Source of the DNA: Perkinsus olseni
Taxonomy: Eukaryota > Perkinsozoa > Perkinsida > Perkinsidae
Direction: 5' to 3'
Length of the DNA stretch: 52,212 nt
Assembly (NCBI GenBank): GCA_013115135.1
Contig: JABANP010000382.1
Location: 1 to 52,212 of the forward strand
Shown here: positions 21,503-31,499 of the stretch, in pieces
Layout of the letters: every line of letters begins with the position of its first letter
How positions within the stretch are numbered: position 1 is the stretch's first letter
Position numbers and translations under genes: made by a program
Notes under the pieces: model-generated
Told to the model about the DNA's origin: nothing
What the model saw: the letters and a program-made list of their open reading frames with translations, nothing else
Databases searched by the model: none

Positions 21503-24237
21503 ATGCGGCGTCACGTCACAGAGAGGGCATTCAGCTCAATCGCGCAAGCGGGCACACGTGCTGGAGGGGCCACTTCGATTTTGTCATACTCTTCACGGGC
21601 GCTCGAGGAGGATGCAGGAGCTGGGCAAGTGTTCTTGACTCGGAGCTCTCACTACTGGAGGCCGATCAAAGGCACCGTCAGTGCACGGCATGAGGACTTC
21701 ATACAAAGCCAGATAACAGCTAGAGGTGAAGGCTGCGTAGAGGTCGGGTGGGGGCACTGCCCTCGTTCTGTACTGGAGGGAGTTCAGCTGTGACGCCCTC
21801 TGTCTGTTCATCTCTACTAAGTCAATCCATATAATAGTTGATCCAAGTTGCTGCAAGTCCTGTTTGGAGTCCTTAGGGCTGATTCTTCTCATGAATTCAC
21901 CGATGAATCCCAGGTCTGCTTCTTAGGTACCGTCGAGCTGCGGAACATAACCCTGCCGGCCGGGAGAAAATACCGGCAATTCATCATGCAGAGCAGTGGA
22001 GTGGACACAGTGCTCGCAGCTCGGCAGGTCGAACGCCAATGCCGTCTCGAGCTGGGGACCCTGAGGGTGGCCCGGAAGCGGCGAACTGCCTATGGTACAA
22101 CAGTACAGCTGCTATCAGCGACTTCGGAGACCGACCTCAGTGGCTTCGAGCAGGGCAGTGGGGGTATCTATATCGGTCCCGCACCGAAGTTCTGGTTGGA
22201 CGAGGAGTCCCGGAAAGGCGTTGGGCAGCGGTATACCTGCGTCGTGCGGGGTGTCTCGGCGGGCAGAGAGTTCGTGGAGGAGAGAATCAATGCTGTGATG
22301 AAATCGGGCGTGGCGAATCTGTGGGCTCCGGATAAATTTGGGAAAGCGGAGATTCGGACGTACGAGTTGGGAGCCAAGCTGTTGAAGGGTGACCATCGGG
22401 GCTTCATCCGACTACTTGTTGGCGCTAACAGAGCTGAGACCTCCCGGACGTGGGAGGCCTACCAGGTAATAGTGGGAGGGTGGGGGATCAGCAGAATGCG
22501 CAACGCTAGTGGAATCAAACTAATATTCCTTCCACCTATGGAAGGCACTGACAGTTTGAGCGTGCTCTCATGACCCGAGACAGAGGCATTGTTGCGGTAC
22601 TAGATTATCGTCCTCCGGTTCCTCCTCTCCTGAGATCCCGGCTTTTTTCCGTTCGTGATACCAGCATGCAAAAGCTGGGCATGATGCTCTCTTCAGGCTT
22701 TCCGACGCGGAGACCTCTCAGCGTGTGCTGTGGCCCTCCCACCTGAGGCCTGTAGTATCACGACAGCTGTGATAATGATGCTCAATAAAACAGGGGACGC
22801 GGTAGGGTCGTGTTCTTCTTCTCTCATCCCTCCATTGGCTGTGTGGGAAGGCTATTTCTCCTGCTTGGGAGCCTCGCTCACTCGCAGATCGATTGCGCAC
22901 AGCCGCAGGACCTGTGATTCAGGAGGCGGCCATGCGAGCTGTGCCGATGTCTCTGCGATGGTCTCTGAAGAAAGCAGTGGACGCTTATGTGTGGAACCAG
23001 GTGGCGAAGTTCAGGCTCACATCCATGCTGACCGAGCATGCTGTAGAGGGTAGTTCGACCTTTCTGTGAGCTGCCAGGGTGGGAAGGGTATCTTTGCAGG
23101 CGATTGGGTCCTTCTGGACGGTGGCTCGGTGACGCGCGTGACGTCTCGGGAAGCTCGGAGTAAAAAATACCCCCTCAGTCGAGTACTCCTGCCCATCTGT
23201 CCTACATCAGAGGTGGGCGTTTGATAGTGGGAAGTGTCTTCTCCCCTCTCCGATGAATGCGGCGACTTGACCTGCCACTGAGATTCGAAATCGCTCCACT
23301 CGCGATGCAGCCCTCGGACGTCGCACAGTATTGTGATTTTCCTATTCCTATCGGTTGGGATACTAACGTGGACTCAAGGCGAATGGGCCGGGGAAATATA
23401 CCCTCGGGCGGTTCCTGTTCGGGCGCGTGCCACTTCCGCGATCGACTGGCGAACACGGCCGGCGTGCGAAAGTACTTTACCTTCCCTTTATCATTGAGGG
23501 ACAACCTCCTCAAGAGACCCTCTTGCCTGATTTGACCGAAGCTTTCGTGCTGTCCCTAGGTAGAGCCCCAGGACTACCCCCTTAATGCTGCTGCCTTTGC
23601 ATACACCAAGGCGAGAGAGAATCTTGGCTTGAAGGACACACATTTCACGGAGGCAGCTGAGAGGGTGCGGACTGCTGCATCGTAGACCTGGACTGGACGT
23701 GGTTGTTTAGATAGGGCGGCAAGAGAAAAGTGGCGAGTCGGAGCAGCAGCAGCAGCATCAGCCGTTACTGTATCGGCCCTTAGTCGGATTCCCTACCGAA
23801 GTCCAGTGGGATTTGGTCACAGGCCCAGTCGGACAGCCAGTGGTGGCGACTGATGTTGTTCGCAATGGACTAATTGGTAGGGAGGGGGAGCGGCGAGCCG
23901 TTTTCTCTCATGAGAACGGTATCTGGCTCAAATCTCCGCTTGTGTATTATTGGTAGACCTTGATCCTCCACCCTCCAATGGCGCTCCGGGAGGCAGGAAG
24001 CGTAGCCCCAAATCCGAGACGTGCCTAAGACTCAGGTCAGAGCTTACGAGAGGTCGCGAGCCGGGCCGCATCCTCGTGGAGTGGGGACTGCTCCCCTACC
24101 AACTCCTTCCTGACAGGTTCACGCTGGAGAAGGCCCATGATTGCGGTGGACGGATGGTCTTGCGGGAGATCCTCCAACGGCCTATCCATGAGTTCATGCC
24201 GGCGTCCTCGTTGGGTCGCCAGGACTTGCTATTCTGA
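21503..24237 (+). CDS. TruD/PUS7-family tRNA pseudouridine synthase
   Basis: Multi-exon. Exon 21503-21742 ends with RHEDFIQSQI, the family's N-terminal R-x-x-DF-x-V-x-EI strand. Exon 21914-22465 contains the catalytic-loop region and FGKAEIRTYELGAKLLKGDH, matching FG-x-R...E-x-GR-x-LL-x-GD of TruD. Exon 22923-23049 has LKKAVDAYVWNQVAKFRL (family A-Y-Q-S-x-L-x-N). Exon 23100-23212 has GDWVLLDGGSVTRV and YPLSRVLLPI. Phases of these junctions agree. Probable later exons lie at about 23330 and 23564-23686, and the last ends at the 24235-24237 stop with FTLEKAHDCGGRMVLREIL, the usual C-terminal strand and helix. The enzyme makes pseudouridine in tRNA and other RNAs. Oddity: the family GLKDRRA loop reads ARKRRTA here, so the catalytic Asp appears replaced. 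The start codon is uncertain. Confidence 0.7.
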
Positions 24238-24323
24238 CCTGTTTCTGCTCCTAGTTTCTGGGCGCGTGTCGATTGCGTTAACGATAGCATCCCCGGTTCC
24301 CTCTCAGCCTCGTCCAGCTTAGA

Positions 24324-27300
24324 ATGTCCAACACCCCTGCATCAAGCTCGTCAGCAGCTACTAAGGCGTTCATCGGAGTGGCCATCGGATGTCTCGGAGT
24401 GGCTGCCTTCACCATGGCACGCAGTAAACGACGGCACTCTGAAGGTGCTTTTCATCGGAGAGAGAACATCAACTTTGTCTTGTGCGTTCGCGTGCTTCTC
24501 TGTCGGTTGCCGATGCCCTTCTCCGCGGCTCGGCTGTGAGCCAAGATTTTTTCTGACACCTCTAGCTGTTCTCAGATTATGATAGCTCGTGTACCGTTGC
24601 ACCGTTCTTGACTGCTCTCAGGTGTATCGGCGAGGAGTGCAAGAGGCGGGTGGTGGGCCCTGGTCGGCAACACGCCGCTAATCCGGATTGACTCGATCTC
24701 GGAGCTCTTGGGTGGGTGGCCGAGCGGAGCGAAGCGATTCACCGTGTTCATTTTGTGCCTGTAGGTTGCGAAGTGTACGCTAAATGTGAATTTGTGAACC
24801 CTGGGGGCTCTGTAAAGGACCGGATAGCGAAGATGATCGTAGCCGATGCTGAAGAGAAGGGCCTATTGAAGCCTGGCGGCACCATCTATGAGGGGACCAG
24901 TGGCAGCACTGGCATCAGCCTCACGTAGGTTAAGGCAGCTCCGTGACTCCCCAGCTTAACCACGTATTTCGAGCGGATGATTTTTCCTGGCCAGGGGCGG
25001 CCATCGCTCCCCTGCATTGGTTGTTGAAATGACGGTGGCCAGGCCCGGCAACCACCACGGTCTCGTCTGCTCGTATGGGGATCTCAGAAGTCCTGCACTC
25101 TCGAATGCTCTCCAGCAGTGATGGGTTCCTCTTCAACTCTTGTGTAGACCGCGTACGGCGATAGACCAGAACGACACCATCGCCTCCTCAGAATCGTGTC
25201 AATCTCAGGATGGCTGGCCTCTGTCGAGGGTACAAGACAGTAATATTCATGCCTGACGACCAGGCCAAGGAGAAATCAGAGCTCATCGAGACGCTTGGAG
25301 GGGAGGTAGGCAGGGAGCATCGTCATGATGATGGTAGAAGCCCCTCTGCAGGTCCACCTCTGCCGTCCCGTCTCGATAGTAGACCCCGAGCACATGTGCA
25401 AGCTGGCCGAGAAGGCGGCTGATGAGGATCCTGGCGGATTCTACGCTGGTGAGTGGTCTTGATGGCGAATCCCGAATTCGAGAATTCCCCTTCAATTGAG
25501 GATTCTGACAGTAGAGCACATACGTTGTCCATACACTCTCGGTGATCGGCTTTAGTGTTTCAAACCATGCCTTGCAGATGATAGTATATAGTCCGTGGTT
25601 GAAGGCCTGCTGTCGCCTTCACGGCCACCTTGACGAGGACGGCCTTGCGTAAATCCGTACTCCCCCGAGGAAGAATCGAGGCTCGCATGCTCCCCTCGTT
25701 TTTTGGCAGAAGTTTTCTAAAAGTGAAACTCGTCCGGGTTGAATTCAGGGCCTGAACTCAAATGAGAAATGCCCGAATATCGGGCCTTTCTCAGAGGCTA
25801 CTTTTCCGACCCTTCATGAGCTTGGTTTAGGGGGGACTGTATCCGTCCACCCGTGCTGGCCGTGTTGATGATTGTCGGCTGGTCTTTCAGATCAGTTCGA
25901 GAACGAGTCTAATTTCCGGGCGCACTTCCTGGGCACCGGCAAGGAGATCATCGAGCAGACCAAGGGGAAGGTGGATGGTGAGGGCCGCTTCCCTTGAACG
26001 CCTCCACCCATTGTTGTTGTCATCAGTATTCGTAACAGCGGCTGGCACTGGAGGCACACTGGCCGGCACAGCAGCCCGACTGAAGACCGAAATCGGCGAG
26101 GACCGAGTCACCGTCATTCTGGCCGACCCGCCAGGTACGGTTTTCTTGCATGAGAGCTCTTCAAAGACATAGAAGAACTGAGACTTTGTGACAAGATGGG
26201 GACGGGCTATTACATTAGAAACCCGACCCTGCGCAGTCGTATACTGCCGGGCGACGTATTTGAGCAAAATGGCCGGTCTGGGGATTGAACCTGCGACCAA
26301 TTTACTGTGACGCAAATATCTACTGGTACTCGAGGCAGCTACTGTGGCGTATTCGTCTCTGCTTATGGTCAACCTAAGATTCGATCAGAGCATTATAAAA
26401 GAGCCTTGCCAATCGTACGCGATCGCAACCCTTGCCTGTCTGTTTCAGGATCGGCCTTAGCACGTCGCATCGAGACTGGCGTGTTGTTCAACGAGAGGGA
26501 CAAGGAGGGATACAGGGTGAAGCATCCCTTCGACACTGTCACTGAAGGTATCGGCCTGGGTCGACTGACTCATAACTTTACCCTCGGTAAGCGTGGTCCT
26601 CGCCTGGCTGCTCTCCAATGGTTTTTCTCTCCAGGCCTTCCCTTCATAGACCATGCAGTGTCGGTATCGGACGCGGAAGCGGTTCGGATGTCACGGTGGC
26701 TGTTGAGGAAGGATGGCTCTTCGTTGGCAGCAGCGCCAGCTTGAACGTGGCGGCCATCGTGAAGGCGTAAGTCTGGGTCGCAGCTCTCAGTAGCCAGAAT
26801 AAATACACCGGCACCACTGCTGCTGTTGTTCTGTGGATGGCGAGCAGTTATCACCCATGATGATTAGAAGCCTGGCCTTCATCAATACAGTGCAAAAACA
26901 CTACGAACAGCCCGCATCACGGGTCTTTAGCGTGCACTGGTGGGGACTTCTTACTGTTCCACCACAGTTGTACAGCTACTACGACAGCCAGTTCCAACTT
27001 CGTGTAGCTCGACGAGCTAGCCGGAACCCATCCTCTTAAATCAGGATACGTCCGTGCTTTTCCAATTGAGCGTTGGATACAAAATTCACACACGAGGGCC
27101 TCAATGAGTGTCAGGAAGTAACGTGCGGCTTAGCATCTCGTCTCGTGTCCAGGTACAAGCGGGGCTACATCAAGCCGGGCCAACGTGTAGTGACGATTAT
27201 GTGCGACAGCGGCATGCGGCACTTGTCCAAGTTCTGGAATAACAACTATCTGGCTTCCTTTGAAGGCCTCGTTATCAGCGAGGAGGAGAAGAATCAGACT

Positions 27301-27327
27301 CCCTTGGAGTTTGTCAAGGCAGAATAA
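24324..27327 (+). CDS. Membrane-anchored cysteine synthase (OASS/CBS family, PLP enzyme)
   Basis: Ten exons with consistent phases: 24324-24444, 24622-24711, 24765-24924, 25209-25305, 25352-25448, 25891-25977, 26027-26134, 26449-26586, 26635-26766, 27153-27327. The N-terminus has a hydrophobic segment ([15 protein letters not shown]) followed by basic residues, suggesting an organelle or membrane anchor. The catalytic part follows: [19 protein letters not shown] with the PLP-binding lysine; [43 protein letters not shown], the phosphate-binding loop; [11 protein letters not shown]; and a C-terminus with [15 protein letters not shown]. The fold converts O-acetylserine and sulfide to cysteine; family relatives with an N-terminal anchor include yeast mitochondrial Mcy1. 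In exon 9 one base appears missing near 26717, before the [10 protein letters not shown] stretch. The ATG is 87 bp after the previous gene's stop. Confidence 0.85.
26280..26291 (-). other. B-box-like sequence inside an intron
   Basis: GGTTCAATCCCC on the minus strand fits the pol III B-box pattern and lies in intron 7 of the cysteine synthase gene. No paired cloverleaf can be drawn around it, so it is at most a decayed tRNA-derived element. Confidence 0.3.
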
Positions 27328-28055
27328 ACCGTTTCTGCAGATTACCATTGGGAACTGCTGTTGTGTCGTCGATGATACTGCCTTCACCGCTCTCCCCGGT
27401 CACGATTCAGCACGACTTGACGCAGTTCCTAGTAGTCGTAGCTGCTGCTGCCGCTGCTGCCGAGGATCGTCTCTCTCCTGCTCATGCAGTTCAGCGAAGG
27501 CGACCGTCCATGATGGACGCGACCTTCACGACTCACCGTCAGGCATCATGCCTGAGGTATGCTATTCGCTAGTCGGCTGCTTTTGATGGATTATGCTACA
27601 GTTCTCCACATTAGTTTGGAGTATAGCATTAAAAGTGGATTTCGCCTCGAGTACCGGAGGTTTCAACCCGATTTTCGACGCGCTATGCCCTGCAGTTATA
27701 GGAACACCCCTGAGAGTCACCATAGTGAGGAAATGCGAAAACGGTGAAGTGTGAGATTTATAATTCTAGCATGCTTACTAACAGAAATATACATAGTCTT
27801 GTTCGGCGTTGTTCGCTCTATTCGCGTTAGAGTCGTTCGCTGACGACGCTCTTGTTCGCTCCTTAAAGTGAGCCTAGAGAAACCCCACCGGAGTGCCGCG
27901 ACTCGCTACCAGTGTACTACTGCCCATCGACTGGGGGTATGACCTTATGTATGCAAGTTGCCGTCATTACAGACACTTCTAGCCATCCTCGTTTCCTTCA
28001 TGGGCTGGTTGAAGCCGTCTCGAGGTCCTTCTATCAGTATCTTCCGTCGTTTTTC
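27328..28055. other. Intergenic between cysteine synthase and Maf genes
   Basis: No supported gene. It includes a 'tgctgctgccgctgctgccg' low-complexity stretch at about 27440-27462 and short open frames without motifs. Confidence 0.5.
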
Positions 28056-29579
28056 ATGTCGGCCCTGTCGCTGTTGAGACTAGTGGAGACCCTCAACGCT
28101 AACCGCTTCGTACTGGCCTCGAAGTCCCCGAGGCGTCTGGAGCTGCTCAAGACCGTCACTGGCGGGCGGCTCGATGTTGAGGTCGTCGGTTCGACCTTCC
28201 CTGAGGATCTCGACAAGAGGTAGGCAGTCGGCATCAGCCTCAACTCCAGTCGTGCTTCTCAGTGCCTTGTCTCCGGCTGAGTATGTGGTCTGCAAACTGC
28301 TACTGAGAAGAGCAAAGAGGTAGGGGTTCAGTAGGGGTCGCCTGCTAATGATAATGATAGCTTAAGGGCAGTAGGACAAGAATGAGAGCTACGGAATATA
28401 TCTCCCTGTACGAATATGATACACTTGAGAAGCTCATAACCTATTATGAATACGTGAATTTATGGTATCGGAATATGCACGGTCTGATTTTTAATTGTGG
28501 CATGTATTAGTCGGTGTATATAACGGAACATTTCAATCGACATAAGAGCAGCGAAGCGTGAGGACTGAGCGGCCCGTCGTCCGCTAGCTCGGCCATCAGT
28601 AATCTTAGCTGTTGTCCGGTACAAATACACGTAGGGACGGGCTGTTCTGTGGCGATTGTAGGTCATCTCTCGCCTGGAGCCTCCGCCCTCTGGCCGCTTC
28701 ACGATGGTCCTCTCTGCCGATACTGTTGTGGTACGATGGCCCTTCAAACCAGGTCGAGTTGAACTCCCGAAAGCAGGTATTGGACGGCAAGATCCTCGAG
28801 AAGCCCGATGACCATGCCCATGCTATGGCGATGCTCAGGGCGCTGCGGGGCAAGACTCATGAGGTCAGCACAGGTAGGTACGCCCCCTTGGAGCTCTTCG
28901 CCTCCTGAATGCGATTATTTTTTTATTCGACACCGACCTTCTTTATTATCGACAGGTGTTTGTGTCGTCTGCAGAGTGGGCTGATGGGCGCAGCATGAAG
29001 CGGCAGTTCACTACCACCACTAGAGGTGACAGGGCTGCGGTACCACTCCTTCCCCAATTCTCGTCACTGTTGCAGTTACCTTTGCGGCCAACATCACCGA
29101 TGAGGACCTGCAAGCGTATGTAGATACCGAGGAGCCGATGGGGAAAGGCCGGCAGCTACGGCATACAGGTAGGGCGGCCCTCTTGACGTGTCCTCCGCAC
29201 GGTAAAGTAGAGTAATTGTACATAGAGAGAATCCCCGTTTATGTGGAACACACAAACGCGTGCTTTGGAATGGCGTGTTTCTCGCGAGTTTAGTCGCCAT
29301 AATAGGGGAGAAATGAGTTGAACGAGCGAAGAGAAAAGGTGATGACAGTACAAAATACTGACAGCTCCGCTCGCCCGCCGTGCACGGATTTAGGTGATAA
29401 TGAGAATGCTAGATAAGAAAACTTTTCCATGCACGATTAACCGCCACGGCCTCCCCCTTCCTCAGGGTATCGGTGGTCTCCTGGCCTGTAAAGTGGACGG
29501 CTGTTACTCCAACGTAGTGGGTCTTCCCGTTCACGACACGGCACAGGCCATTGCAGAGATCTTATCCTGCGACCAGTGA
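28056..29579 (+). CDS. Maf/YhdE-family nucleoside triphosphate pyrophosphatase
   Basis: Seven exons: 28056-28219, 28263-28319, 28662-28730, 28777-28873, 28956-29025, 29076-29168, 29466-29579. Family signatures in order: VLASKSPRRLELL, the nucleotide-binding loop; SPAEYV; SADTVVVLDGKILEKP, with the exon junction inside it; LRGKTHEVSTG; ITDEDLQAYV; and YSNVVGLPV. Maf proteins hydrolyse non-canonical or methylated nucleoside triphosphates and clean the nucleotide pool. Length, about 205 residues, is typical. The frame is broken: a one-base insertion is inferred at about 28967-28970 and another in the G/A run at 29141-29148, and the exon 2 to 3 junction is out of phase by one base. With these corrected, all later phases agree. 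It is either a decaying gene or an assembly with indel errors. Confidence 0.75.
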
Positions 29580-29759
29580 AGGGCATCAATTTGAGTTTCT
29601 CTGTCTAGCTCTAGTTGGGGTTTTGTTCTTGCCTGATATTTCCCTTCATCGCTCCACTTCGAGTAGTCCCCAGGCAGCTGTGACATGCTCGTCCATGGTC
29701 TACCTCAGCAGGCCCTCGACTGAGTTCCCTTTTCAACAAAAATTAGTATTTTTTCTCCT

Positions 29760-31098
29760 ATGCTAAAACGAACTCCGTCTGGGTCAGCCAGTCGCCGCTC
29801 GGTTTCCTCTCGGGGCTCCCGGTCGTCAGAATCTGCCCAGCTCAGCTCGTCTAACAAACGGCGTCGTGAGAGGCTGGGGGCTGACCTCCTCAGTAAAGCA
29901 GGGGAGGACTTCGGCCTGCGTGATGGCCCGTACACTATCGAATGCACCAACGAGATCGGGTAGGGCTATCTGACTGTTGTGGTTGCTCTCAAGGCTTATC
30001 CAGGTCCTCGTGGCGCGTGAAGGACCGAGGCGATATTGTGCTGCGGAAGAGGGGCACGCAGTGGAACCTGTACATTCGTGAGCCTTGGAACTCCTAGTGA
30101 GTGATGGTGGCCTGCCTGCGAGGTGCCCTTCTCAGACGAGCTAGATGCCTCGTCGTCGTCGTTGGCCGTTGCCACTCCAGCTAGAGTGCCAAGCGGCACT
30201 ACATGTTTGGTTATGCTGGAGCCAGCTGAGCAGCCAGGTGGAGTATCCCGAGGCTTCCTAGCTACGCTCTTCTCCAGGAGGGAATTAGATCGTCCGGTCT
30301 TTCCCCTCCGCCAGTCGTGGCAGCGTTCGGGCGTACTCAATAACGCATCACCGAGCTTATCGTTACCGTAACAAAGTGCTCTGTGTGGCCATTACCGAAG
30401 CACGTTGCTAGCACATGAGGCTGACTAAGCCGCCGGCGACGACAGTGTCCCCAACACTTTCTCGTTCCTGCAGGTTCCTTTGTGGCATGCGATTCATCGG
30501 AAGGCAGCGTCTCGGTTACTACGGACGAGGGCCAGTTGGCCTCTGCGGCCTCCAAGTTCTTGCTGAGGGAGAGGGTGTGGTCTTCCGAGTGCCAAGACAC
30601 ATGTGGGTCGACCTAACCCGTCCCCGCTGGTGACACGACCCCTCAGACGTTATCAGCCCCGTCGGCCATCCTGAGCTCTTCCTTCGGCACAGTAACTGGA
30701 AGGTCCGCTGCGACCCAGCAGGAGCAGGGGCTGAGTTCAACGGCGACGCCACCTTCAGATGCGTAGGTCTTCCTGCGGTATCCGTCCTCTGTCGACTGAT
30801 TGGCTCAGATACTGGCCCCTGTGAGGGAGGAGCCAAGCGAGATAGAGTAGAGGGTCGAGCGATTCAGTCCATTCAACGCGGACGCCACGCTTACTTGTGT
30901 GTAGGGTCCTGACGAAGAAGCTGGCTCGCTTGGTCTCGCGGAGGAACTCCTGTAAACAGAAACTAGTGGCTTTGAAGAAGCAGTAGGGACTCCGAGCACC
31001 GGCCGCCATCGGTCAGCAGGCATCACTGCTTCAGGTTCGAGAATGCCAAGGTCCTTGTACAGTCTCTGAAGAAGGACATAACTGCTACTGAGAAGTAA
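29760..31098 (+). CDS. Protein with AbfB-like beta-trefoil segment
   Basis: Starts at the ATG at 29760 with a Ser/Arg-rich N-terminus (about 45 residues). Exon 1 ends at 29959, phase 2; exon 2 (30004-30096) continues with WRVKDRGDIVLRKRGTQW and ends at a gtgagt donor. A further exon at about 30120-30330 is low-complexity. An exon at about 30470-30590 has ASKFLLRE, and one at about 30645-30775 has PELFLRHSNWKVRCDP followed by FNGDATFRCV. This matches the repeating pattern of AbfB domains (Y-x-R-H-x-x-x-x-x-x-L...F-x-x-DATF). A second FNADATLTCV near 30880 suggests another trefoil repeat. The last exon ends with the stop at 31096-31098. AbfB domains bind arabinose-containing sugars in fungal enzymes; here there is no visible catalytic domain. 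Several junctions are unresolved. Confidence 0.5.
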
Positions 31099-31268
31099 AG
31101 CCTATGGGCTTCCCTCCGTCATCTCTATCGGGCGGGCTATGTGTTCTTAGGGAGCTCAACGAAGCTAAGAAGAGGAAGCTTGATGAAAGTACTTCAACGA
31201 CCGCTTCCACTGTCCTCTAATTCCCCTCAAATTTGACTTACTGTTACTTATCGAGTCGCGACGCGGCT

Positions 31269-31287
31269 CTGCTGCTGCTGCTGCTGC
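31269..31287. repeat. (CTG)n microsatellite
   Basis: About six CTG units in the 400-bp gap between the AbfB-like gene and the PPX1-like gene. No gene is supported in this gap. Confidence 0.85.
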
Positions 31288-31499
31288 AACAATTCGATCG
31301 TCTTTTTCGCCGTCCTCGCCGCCGCCCGGAGTGTTTGCCTGCAAGGGAGTGAGTAACCTGCTCATGTGGACTCGTAATTTCGAGAACTCTCACGATTGCT
31401 GTTGTGTTCACGATTTCGCAACTCGCAGGTCTCCCAAGCTGAACTACTGTGGATAGCTTTTCCTTGGTCGCCTCGAGTATAGTCTCAGAGTTGTTTTCA

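Noticed and set aside
26280..26291. Minus-strand tRNA gene inside a cysteine synthase intron
   Set aside because: Same reason: B-box-like motif only, no cloverleaf.
26700..26730. Programmed -1 frameshift signal in cysteine synthase
   Set aside because: There is no slippery heptamer or downstream pseudoknot that I can see; a simple one-base deletion or assembly error explains it.
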